Assembly: GCA_963995525.1 (NCBI GenBank)
Contig: OZ023206.1
Coordinates: 72,727,997 to 72,791,996, forward strand
Direction: 5' to 3'
Length of the DNA: 64,000 nt
Source of the DNA: Escarpia spicata
Lineage: Eukaryota > Annelida > Polychaeta > Sabellida > Siboglinidae
Made by a program: the position numbers and the translations under genes. Position 1 is the first letter of the stretch. Each line of letters begins with the position of its first letter. Below are positions 55,530 through 64,000 of this stretch, in pieces. The notes below the pieces were generated by a model. The model made no database searches and had not been told where the DNA came from. It saw only the letters and a program-made list of their open reading frames with translations.

Positions 55530-55965
55530 CCACCACACGCAACACAACCATCCTAATTATCATCCCCTGCCAATGTGCACGTTGCGCAATAACACACGCC
55601 ATCCTTCGGCAGGGCGTCCGCCATCTGCTGCACTGAGTACCACGCTGGTGTCTAGCAGTACGTCTGTATTGCCCATAGGCAGACGTTGCTGTCAAGGCAT
55701 GCAGCAGTCCTCGTTGTTCTCGAGACGTCCGAAGCTTTCAACAAGCGACCAGCGTGCAGTGCTGCCTCAGCCACATCGCTTTGTACAAACCAGCAGAGCA
55801 TAACTGCAAACTCGCATGTGCCATCTTCCCCGGGAGTTCAAGCACAGCGTCACGCGTACCTGGGCGAAGACCGAGTTTGTCTAACGAAAACTCGCGCTTG
55901 AATGATCGCAGCGTGTGGAAGGGAATTTGGCGAATTTGAAAAATTATAATGGCGATGGGAAGAAA
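55530..55965. other. No gene seen
   Basis: Overlapping short open frames on both strands, none with recognisable protein features. Confidence 0.4.
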
Positions 55966-55969
55966 GTGT

Positions 55970-57240
55970 TTTAACTTGGTTAGCATTTCTACATTACGTG
56001 CTATTTTATTTTATAAATTTTCAAAACGAGTCTTGCAGTTTAGTTCATCTATAATTATTACGAACAATTTTGAGAATTTAACATGTTTTATTTTGCTTCC
56101 ATTTACTTTTAGTTCAGCTTTGTTAGGATTGCATTTCTTCCGTTTGGGTGTGGATATAATATTTTTTTGTGTTTAATGAAAGGTTGTTGGTATGAAACCA
56201 CATGGGGATTTTTTAATTGTACATTTATTTCTTCGATACGTGTGTCAAAGCATATATGGGCATGAAAAAAGAGCAGTGTCATCTACAAAAAAGAATTGGC
56301 TTTACAATATCTAATACATACTTAATATCATTTATGTATAAGATGAAGAGAAATTAACTTAATACTGAGCCTTGTGTAACGCCACATGAAAGTTCGTTAT
56401 AATCTGATTAAGTTTTGTTGTATAATACATGCTGTTTCCTGTTCTTAAGATAGCTTTTGAACCAATTGCAGGCGGTACCTCTTATACCATAGCACAGAAG
56501 TTTACTTATTAAGATATTATGATCTAGTGTATCAAAAGCCTTCGAGAGGTCCAGAATGACACCTATGGCGTACTTTTTATCATCAATGTTTCTTGATTTT
56601 GTATCTACCAAATCAATTAGTACCATATATGTAGAATAACGTTTCATGAATCCATATTACTTTTTGGAACTATATTTTGGTTAGTTAAAAAACTGTAAAG
56701 CTTATTGTACATTAGGCATTCTAGTATTGTTGAGAAGGTTGGAAGGACAGAAATTGGTATGTAATTGTCGAATAATTCAGGGTTTTCATGTTTCTACAGT
56801 GATATGATTTTTGCTATCTTAAGTTTGTTTGGAATAATGCCAGTCGATATTGATTTATTTAAAATGTACACAAGTTGGTTTGCAATTTGTGGTATAATTT
56901 GTTGCAAATCATATGCATTAATAGTATCAACACCTCTTGATTTCTGTGAATTTACTGATCATACTATATTAATTATTTCATTTGGGTCAGCGGTAGACAG
57001 AAAAAGCTTGCAGTATTATTTTATATATTGTGTGGGATCATTTCCTGTTTTTTGTAGTTTTGCATTAAGGCACTGACCAATGTTCGTAAAGTAATCAATG
57101 AACTTATTGATCCACAGTTTATTTTTGTCTGTACAGTGGGTAGCATCAGAAGTAATATTAAAAACATTTACCAGTTCTTTGATTTTATGACTTCATTTAT
57201 GATACTCCATGTTTTCCTGCAATCTTTATTATACAGATTT
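55970..57240 (-). pseudogene. LINE reverse transcriptase, broken
   Basis: Minus strand from 57240: FIDYFTNIGQCLNAKLQKTG, SRGVDTINAYDLQQIIPQI and IISTGIIPNKLKIAKII-like text (SISTGIIPNKLKIAKII), then LPTFSTILECLMYNKLYSFL, motif A as IGVILDLSKAFDTLDHNILI (about 56510-56570), GVTQGSVL (motif B) and LFVDDTALFF (motif C, about 56265-56295). Many stops. Confidence 0.75.
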
Positions 57241-57289
57241 ATTACCCAAGTCATATACAAATGTTGCGATGAAAACGACTCTAGACAAA

Positions 57290-57530
57290 AAGTATAAGAA
57301 TAACCAGACATTGCAACCTTCTTTTTAGAGAGAGACCTAGAACACATTTTTCGTCTAAGCTACCTAAAGATAATTTCACAATAATCTGGAACAATATAGA
57401 CGGAGAAATAAGAAACACTAAACACAGGTTAAAGTTTAGACGCATGTTGTGTGACTTCTATTTAAATGTATATCTTCGTCAAGTGAATTGTTAAAATCCT
57501 AGATGTTCAGAATGTAAATAAACTGATTGA
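57290..57530 (+). pseudogene. LINE 3' end inserted in the minus-strand LINE
   Basis: Plus strand: LPKDNFTIIWNNIDGEIRNT, HRLKFRRMLCDFYLNVYLRQ then a stop and TGTAAATAAACTGATTGA, a typical LINE C-terminus and tail. Only the last 80 or so codons are present. Confidence 0.5.
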
Positions 57531-57879
57531 ATGAAACTCTACCGTTGTTTGTAAGTCCATTACCGTTCTTACACTACTTTGTTAACCAAGTACAAATGTT
57601 TGGATCGCCTCTCTATTCACTTACATATAGTTCAATGGATCATACTTCTCAGTTCGTTGTCATATATCACCAGCAACAGCACATACTATATGTTAAAATA
57701 ATACTCCGGTTTAATATTATATAGTACGGAGGTGTGCAGATGGCGAATTTGAGTGAGTTGTTTAACATGATTTTGATGATTTTTATGATTGTAACCATAG
57801 AGTAATGATAATCAAATGGTGTCACTGGAAGACGGCTGTTAGCCAAGTGACATCCATACAATGTAACACATTTCCATTT

Positions 57880-57960
57880 GTATGACATGTATATGTTAAC
57901 TGTATGTCACGTTGTTACGTAGTAAATAAAGTTACTTACTTATTTACTTTCTTACTTACA
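57880..57960 (+). repeat. LINE-type tail with TTAC repeats
   Basis: AGTAAATAAAGTTACTTACT then TTAC-rich repeats to 57959, like the TAAG tail of RTE elements. It ends where the minus-strand LINE linker resumes. Confidence 0.5.
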
Positions 57961-58325
57961 GGTCAAATTTATATTTAAAATAGTTTTTGACTCTCTAATT
58001 ACATGAGTCAGTTTATTTTTATAATTGTTATAGGTAGCCTCATTATCTTTATTAGGGTTTCTCTTAAATATGTTCAATCAGTTATCTTTGTCTGCATGAT
58101 ATTAGTGTTCCTTTTAGTGAGCTACTCATTTTTACAGGTCTTGACTTTAAATTTTATTTTTAGTAAACATACATTAATGTTTGTGTTCATTATTTATAGG
58201 AAAGTAACATATGCAGTGCAAGGATCTGGGTAATTATACACCTCTTCCCAATTTGTATTTTGCAACTCAGTATTTAATTTAGTAATATTTTCTGGATTTG
58301 TCATACGTTCGTAAATGGATATGTA

Positions 58326-58740
58326 TTATTTCTGTTTTCTTGTACTGATATTATAAAAAAAATTTAGTACAGGAAAGTGGTCTGAAATATCATTATATAA
58401 AATTCCAGATGTTATGGAACATTCGTGAATATTGGTTATGATGTTATCAATGAGTGCGACTGTTTGTTGTGTGACTCTTGATGGCTTACTAATTGTTGGG
58501 AAGAATGCATTACGGAACATGTTATGCACAAATTCGGTTATTTGACTGTTTGTGTCTGTCTTAAATAAGTCAACATTAAAGCCTGCCATTAATATGCATT
58601 TTTTCCGTTCATTTGAGATTGTTCTTAATGGGTCACTGAAATGTTCATTAAATATATTGATGCTGGTATCAGGGGGTTTATACATTGTGCCAATCACAAT
58701 TTTAGTATTATCAAGTATTAATCAAGAGGATTCAAAATAT
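58326..58740 (-). pseudogene. LINE endonuclease fragment
   Basis: Open 123 codons on the minus strand: IGTMYKPPDTSINIFNEHF, CILMAGFNVDLFKTD (GDFN changed to AGFN), FFPTISKPSRVTQQTVALID, NIITNIHECSI and DISDHFPVLNFF (SDH box kept). The catalytic Asp box is lost, and the N-terminal Glu box is not seen. Confidence 0.75.
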
Positions 58741-58938
58741 TATCTTCACGATCAATGTGCAGCTAAAAACTTACTAATTTCTGACATCATGGCACATTGG
58801 CATACAGACATGATACTGATCTCCATTTTCTAGATGTTTCTGTCTATTGATTTTGCAATAGTTATATAATCAGTTTGGTTTTGCATTTCATAAAATTTGT
58901 ATCCAATGTGTTATCCCATTTCTATATAATTGTTTCAG

Positions 58939-59128
58939 GGTCACAAACCCTGTGAACCGAAGAGTCATTTGCACTACAACGGAGGACATTATTCGGATAA
59001 ATAAGAATGTATTTCCAATGTACAAGCATGTCAAGAGATTGAAAGACAACTGCTACGGTATACTGAAAGGGCAAACAGAATCAGAGGTACAGAAAACGTC
59101 TCGCTTGCAGAACGCCATGAAGAAATAA
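58939..59128 (+). CDS. Candidate terminal exon of an unrecognised gene
   Basis: A pyrimidine-rich tract and acceptor TTGTTTCAG precede an open frame from 58940: VTNPVNRRVICTTTEDIIRI, then KNVFPMYKHVKRLKDNCYGI and SEVQKTSRLQNAMKK, ending TAA 59126-59128. An AATAAA signal follows at 59157-59162, only 29 bp later. The composition is protein-like and unlike the flanking LINE. No other exon of the gene was identified, and I do not recognise the family. The LINE remains at 55.97-58.74 kb would lie in its last intron. Confidence 0.45.
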
Positions 59129-59156
59129 TTGTTCATTTACCATGTTTTTGTTTGCT

Positions 59157-59162
59157 AATAAA
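59157..59162 (+). promoter_or_regulatory. Polyadenylation signal AATAAA
   Basis: Canonical hexamer 29 bp after the stop codon of the candidate exon. Confidence 0.5.
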
Positions 59163-59756
59163 AGTTGGATTGCGTATACATAAAACACAGTTTGTTTGTG
59201 CAATGTAATCATCTTAATTCCTTTACCACATTTTCAAACATATTTATTTAAATTGTTTTAAATGTCCCCCGCCTTCCTGTCAGCTATTTGTTACTTAATG
59301 CTTCACCTAGCATTAACTTTGTATTATTCATTAATTAGCTTACACCTACCTACAGAGCAACATACCAAGATAAGGGCAGCAGTTATCTCCGCTACCGTAG
59401 TTGTTATCATTGTATACTACTCAAGTTCCCTAAATTCGTGCGTCGCGCATTTCCGTGGCACCTTCCCTGGCGTTGATTCATATTGGACGACGCACAAAGT
59501 TTGGACATACAACGATATATCAGACCCTGACAGAGAGTGGCCGTTGATTTGTTGTTTGGGAAAATTTGCACAGCAAAAGGCACTGATCTTGGCGAGAACA
59601 AAATCTTCGATCCATTCTCTAACTGCAAACTAAACCGGTTTGACGGCTATCACGTTGCTATTTATGGGTAAATGACAATGCGGGGAAGGTTGTTCACTCT
59701 TTGGTTAGGCTTCAGCTGCCGCTATCTCCGACCCTTTGCTTGCACGATTGTTACAA
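59163..59756. other. No supported gene
   Basis: Holds a 123-codon plus-strand open frame (59262-59633) with two hydrophobic stretches but no recognisable domain; not called as a gene. Confidence 0.35.
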
Positions 59757-59988
59757 CCGGTAATGTAATAATCGATCTGTAATGTAATAAATCGACCGGT
59801 AATGTAATAGTCGACCAGTAACGTAATAATCGACCGGTAATGTAATAATCGTCCGGTAATGTAATAAATCGACAGGTAATGTAATAAATCGACAGGTAAT
59901 GTAATAATCGACCGGTAATGTAATAATCGACCGATAATGTAATGAATCGACAGGTAATATAATAATCGACCGGTAATGTAATAAAAGC
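59757..59988. repeat. 18-19-bp minisatellite, about 12 copies
   Basis: Unit close to CCGGTAATGTAATAATCGA with A-number and base variants. Confidence 0.9.
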
Positions 59989-59989
59989 G

Positions 59990-60440
59990 ACTAAGTTGAT
60001 TATGATGACGATGCTAATGAAGGTGATGATAATGATGTTAGTAATAATGACGAAGACGGTGATGATGAGGATGATATATGATTACTATGACGATGACGAG
60101 GAAAATGAAGACAATTAAGGGGTCACCTTAGTAATGATGATGAGTCTAACGATGGTGATTATGATTATTATTATTATTAGTATTATTACGATGATGATAG
60201 TGATTAAGACAATGCTAATAATGTCGATGACGGCAGTGATGATGAGGGTAATAAATAATAATGATGACGAGGAGGAAAAAGATGAAGACAAAGAAGGCGT
60301 CGTCTTAATGATATGAAGGTGTTGATGATTATGACTATGATGGCGACAATATGACGACGACAATGATGATGATGATGATTATGATGACAAAGATGATGAC
60401 CATGAGGATAATGATTATTACGATGATGAGGACGACGGGT
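59990..60440. repeat. Cryptically simple GAT/ATG-rich sequence
   Basis: Mostly GAT, GATG and ATT words on the plus strand without a fixed period; open frames are Met/Ile/Asp-rich artefacts. Confidence 0.8.
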
Positions 60441-61116
60441 TATCTCAAACAATTTAGGGGAAATCTCAAAATGGAATGTTACGGAGTGATTTTATAAAGT
60501 TACAAGAAATTTAAGGATAATGTGTAATTTCAAAATAATAATTAAGGGATTATATCAAAACCAATTTAAAGACTGATTTAAAAAGAACGCATTAAGGGGT
60601 CATTTTATAATGAACTAACTGGTCATCTCAATACACGGCGGGGTCACATCATAGAATCAAGACCATCTTCTCAAAAAAGTTAATTAAATTAAAGGGACAC
60701 CTCACAAAATGAGTCTTCTAAAAAAGTATCATTACAAAATATGTAAGAAGTCATTAACACATTAACTAATCATCTCAAAACAATAAGTGCTCATTTCCAA
60801 ATAAAGGGGTTTTCTCATCAAATGTAATATCAAAAATGTAAATGTTCATTAAAATGAACAAGGTGTTCGTTTCAGTTAATTAAAAGATCATCTTAAAATA
60901 ATAAAGGCTCATCTCACAAATAAAGAGGTATTTTAAACTAAGTTAAGGGAACATTTCAAAACATACAAGTATTGATTAAATGAACTGGCTGATCTTGTCA
61001 ACAGACTCAGGGATCATCTCAAATCATTAAAGGGTCTTCTTATAAATAATACGGTTTTCTCAAAATGCATTATGGTGGTGTTTCACAAAACTGTAAACGT
61101 TAATTAAAAACAAGTA

Positions 61117-62119
61117 CGACACATTTTGTACATTTAGAATAATCATACTAGACATTTACCAAAAACCCTTGATTGCTGTTATATTAATTACAGCATACCG
61201 ACTGTAATATGCTTACAGTATATAGAACACAAGGGAAAAAGATACCTGGTGTGCAGACTGCACACCTTTCTATAGTACTAGCCACAGTAATTCAGCTTGA
61301 TATATACAAAAGTGGGGGATAAAAACCCCCTATCTTACAACATTCATGTAACATCCCTATTTAGTTATCTTGCATTATGTATGCTCATATGGAAGTAACT
61401 AACACACGCTATACGTACAACAGATACAACGGGTGGGTGGGTGGTATTCAACATTTTGTAGTCAAATCTGAAGTTGTCACGATGGCGAAGCGAAATGAAG
61501 TGACGAGAAAACCTTGCATCGTCTCCTGCCCACAATTTTTTTCCCGCGCCCGCTGCTGGCCAATAGGATGCCGCGTAACTGACACTGGCTGAATGGGTAT
61601 TTTGGGCCAGCTTATTAAGCGTTGAGGCGATTCAAAGGGGGTGTGCAGACTAGGAGGGGGAACAGGTTGTATAACCACCTAGCTTAACCGCTAGGCGCTC
61701 GCTCTGTTGTTACACAAAAATTATTTTCATCCTGAAGGCCAAAAATTCATTTCGTGTACTACTCTACTCGGTACCCCCCCCCCCCCCCCTATTCCCGGTG
61801 TATCCGTGTTATGTTCATGCAGCCCTTTCTCTGTTTGTACTGAATTTATTCTAAATGTACAAAATGTGTCGTACATAACATGTGTGGTCCATCACTCTGT
61901 AATCTGGATGTACCTGGCTGTGCACAAGATGTGACTATTGTATATATTATATGTGCACAGTGGCAATCCCTGTGTTAATAAATTTGATTGCCCAATACCA
62001 ACCTACCCTATAGTTGGCGTAAATTCAGTACAAACAGAGAAAGGGCTGCATGAACATAACACGGATACACCGGGAATAGGGGGGGGGGGGGGGGGGTACC
62101 GAGTAGAGTAGTACACGAA
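61117..62119. mobile_element. About 1.0-kb insertion in the array, ending in a MITE
   Basis: The inverted copy of the array (63185-63560) lacks this segment, so it is an insertion. AAGTA occurs at both edges (61112-61116 and 62120-62124), a possible TSD. Its right end is the palindromic element at 61750-62120; the left 630 bp has no supported gene. Confidence 0.5.
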
Positions 62120-62120
62120 A
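61750..62120. mobile_element. 371-bp palindromic MITE with about 100-bp inverted arms
   Basis: The left arm starts TTTCGTGTACTACTCTACTC and the right arm ends with its complement. Each arm contains a homopolymer (C run at about 61774-61789, G run at about 62080-62096). Arms match through CAGCCCTTTCTCTGTTTGTA. Non-autonomous; a partial relative is at 34568-34760. Confidence 0.85.
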
Positions 62121-63614
62121 AGTAACTGATCGTCAAAATAAATTTGAAAAACCATTTTACATTAAATGGTCATCTCATAAAATAAACGGGCCTTTTTTTA
62201 AAAGGTTAAAGGATCATTGCCATAATAGACGTGTTGTTAAAATAATTGGTTGATCGTCTCAACACATTAAGGGATCATATTAAACATACGTAGTCATCTC
62301 ACAATAAAGGGGATTTCTCAAACAACGTAGGGGATATCTCAAAATGTAATGTTGAAGAGTGCTATTATAAATTATTAGAAACTTAATGTTAATCTCGAAC
62401 TAATAACAATAGTAATAATAAGAATAACAATAATCGACTGAAACAATCACAGGGGTAATCTGAATTAATTAAAATGGTCATATAAACGAATAATGGGCAC
62501 CTAATGTATTTTAAAATATGCATAATGATAAGAGATTATATCACAAACAATTTAAAGAACAATTTTAAAAGTAGTTTTTTGGAGAAGTCATTTTTATAAC
62601 AAACTAACAGATCATCTCAACATGTGACGGGATCATTTCATAAAATCAAGTGGTCTTTTCAAAGAAAACATTAATTAAATTAAGGGGTCATCTGATAAAA
62701 AGATGGGTCCTCTAAAAAACGTGTGGTTACAAAATAAGTAAGTAGTCATTAACAAATTAAGGAGCTGATTGTCTCAACAAATTAAGGGTTGATCTAAAAA
62801 TGTAGGGGTCTTCTAAAACAAAGCAGTGTATCTAGCCATAAAAATGAGACGTTAGGTGCTCGTTGTTCGTTTATATGAATGACGTCCAACGAGATTACAA
62901 TATTTGAGATATAATTCCTTAATATTACCATAAGGCATATTCTAAAATACATTAGATGCCCGTTAGTCATTTATGCGAATTTTTAAATTGATAGACAGTA
63001 CACTAAACTTTTTAAAGATTACTCCTTTAGCTGTTTAAACTGATCTTCGTTAATATTATTATTATTTTGAGATTAGCCTTAAAGTTCTGATAATTTTATA
63101 ATATCACTCCTTAACATTATATTTTGAGTTTTCCTGTAAGTCGTTTAAGAAAACCCTTTTATTTAAATATATATATACTTATTTGTTGAGATGATCCCTT
63201 AAAGTGTGGCGATGATCAGCCAAATAATTTAACAACACGTCTATTTTTGAAATAATCCCTTAGCCTTTTTGAGAACACTTTATGAGATGACCGTTTATTG
63301 TTATGATGGTCTTCTAAAATAGTGGGGCGATCAGTTAGGTGTTTTTAAAACATTTACATTTTTGTGAAACGACACCATAACGTTTTTGAGATGACACTAA
63401 TATTTTATTACATAATGTTTGCGATGATCCCTGAATAAGTTATCACGATCAGCCAGTTAATTTTTAGTAAATATTGTTATGTTTTGATATGGTCCCTAAA
63501 ATTATTTGAGAAGATCCCTTTATTTGTGAGATGGTCCTTTATTATGCTAAGACGATCTTTTAAATCAAGACGATCCGTCTATCAAGACGATCCATCTATT
63601 TTTAACGATAATTT

Positions 63615-64000
63615 TATACCGGAGGTATTAAGTTGTGGAAAATGAAACAGCATATATTTAGTTTGGCTTATGTTTAGAGAGAGCTTGTTTACATAAAACC
63701 ATTCAATAATACGTTTTAGCTCATCGTTTACGTTATCACTGACAACAATACAGTTTTGTGTATTTCAATTGCACTTGAAAGAACAGAGTGGTCTGATGAG
63801 GCTGGTATCATCAGCATATAGTATGGCCTTGAATGTATTGCTAGCAAGATGAATATCATTTATATATAGAGTAAATGGTAATGGTCCTAATATTGACCCT
63901 TGTTGGACGCCAGTTGAACTAGATATTGTGTCAGATGTTACGTCATCGAATTGGACAAATTGGCGTCTTTTGGCAAGGTAGCTCATTAGCCAAATTAGGG
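63615..64000 (-). pseudogene. LINE RT fragment, runs out of window
   Basis: Minus strand from 63986: MSYLAKRRQFVQFDDVTSD, motif B as STGVQQGSILGPLPFTLYIN and motif C as ILYADDTSLIRPL, then a stop. In another frame IVVSDNVNDELKRIIEWFYV, NKLSLNISQTKYMLFHF to about 63635. CR1/L2-group style. The upstream part lies beyond base 64000. Confidence 0.75.

Larger units (their letters stand above)
55970..58740 (-). mobile_element. CR1/Jockey-group LINE, split by a 0.7-kb insertion
   Basis: Minus-strand LINE with endonuclease (58326-58740), linker (57961-58200) and RT (55970-57240). The linker text (TYNNYKNKLTHVIRESKT) breaks at about 57960 and resumes at about 57240 (YNKDCRKTWSIINEVIKSKN), so about 720 bp are inserted, including a plus-strand LINE 3' end. 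It is AT-rich and full of stops. Confidence 0.75.
60440..63600. repeat. Degenerate GATCATCTCA array with an inverted right half
   Basis: On the plus strand from 60440 to about 62830, words such as TTAAGGGATCATCTCAAAA recur every 30-40 bp. From about 63040 to 63600 the reverse complement (TGAGATGATCCCTTAA) recurs. Larger blocks are homologous: 60440-60820 with 62310-62790 (direct), 60880-61110 with 63330-63560 (inverted) and 62163-62290 with 63185-63300 (inverted). The order X-Y-[1-kb insert]-Z-X' then inverted Z-Y suggests a duplicated and inverted long unit. Confidence 0.75.

Noticed and set aside
55253..55803. Two overlapping plus-strand frames of 77 and 109 codons
   Set aside because: They run through a 142-bp tandem duplication and unrelated sequence, with no conserved features.
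59262..59633. 123-codon frame with two hydrophobic stretches, possible small membrane protein
   Set aside because: No recognisable domain, no clear promoter or Kozak support; chance open frame is as likely.
61610..61715. tRNA-like head (CCTAGCGGTTAAG on the minus strand) suggesting a second SINE
   Set aside because: A-box-like only; the B box (TTTGAATCGCC) is poor and no TSD or tail was found.

Overview
This is a eukaryotic, almost certainly animal (invertebrate) genomic window. It is AT-rich and dominated by retrotransposon remains, with long perfect microsatellites, several minisatellites and only traces of host coding sequence. The mix of elements supports a non-vertebrate metazoan: CR1-like LINEs with PHD and esterase ORF1, RTE-, R2- and L2-like LINEs, short-LTR Ty3/gypsy elements, a tRNA-headed SINE, and a fucolectin/EGF multidomain gene remnant. 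The species or phylum cannot be fixed from the sequence alone. No rRNA operon, CRISPR array or prokaryotic operon was seen.

Layout. 1-3.8 kb: a minus-strand Jockey-superfamily LINE split by a plus-strand RTE-like LINE with an exact 11-bp target-site duplication (TSD). 6.5-14.2 kb: a plus-strand CR1-like LINE split by a complete 4,275-bp Ty3/gypsy element (200-bp LTRs, TSD TATAC), with the LINE's 3' half scrambled by partial duplication. 14.9-24.0 kb: a second LTR element (139-bp LTRs) with a 1,076-codon Gag-PR-RT ORF that has lost its integrase, interrupted by a CR1 copy with PHD and esterase ORF1. 24.1-25.8 kb: a non-autonomous DNA transposon (15-bp TIRs, 5-bp TSD). 26.0-29.0 kb: a second, decayed CR1 copy holding a SINE. 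29.7-34.4 kb: an inverted repeat, microsatellites and a 39-bp minisatellite. 35.2-36.9 kb: an R2-like LINE fragment lying in a tandem repeat. 38.3-41.5 kb: a coding remnant, a LINE 3' end and minus-strand fucolectin/EGF exons. 41.5-44.2 kb: a gypsy remnant and a satellite with a higher-order period. 44.4-50.9 kb: further LINE fragments around a 330-bp GA tract. 51.8-52.9 kb: a decayed member of an uncharacterised protein family. 54-59 kb: small repeats, a broken minus-strand LINE and a plausible terminal exon with a polyA signal. 59.7-63.6 kb: minisatellites and a degenerate array whose right part is inverted. 63.6-64.0 kb: another minus-strand LINE.

How it works together. Most coding sequence belongs to mobile elements that cannot now move alone. 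Nesting gives relative ages: interrupted LINEs are older than what interrupts them. The most interesting signal is in the 7.4-11.7 kb gypsy element: the expected primer-binding site is a perfect 17-nt reverse complement of a segment of the element's own LTR, which suggests self-primed reverse transcription rather than tRNA priming. Other leads are a recent tandem duplication of its zinc knuckles, the integrase-less but open ORF of the second LTR element, the inverted degenerate array at 60.4-63.6 kb, a recurring GGNACTGAC motif around 51-54 kb, and the candidate terminal exon at 58.94-59.13 kb.
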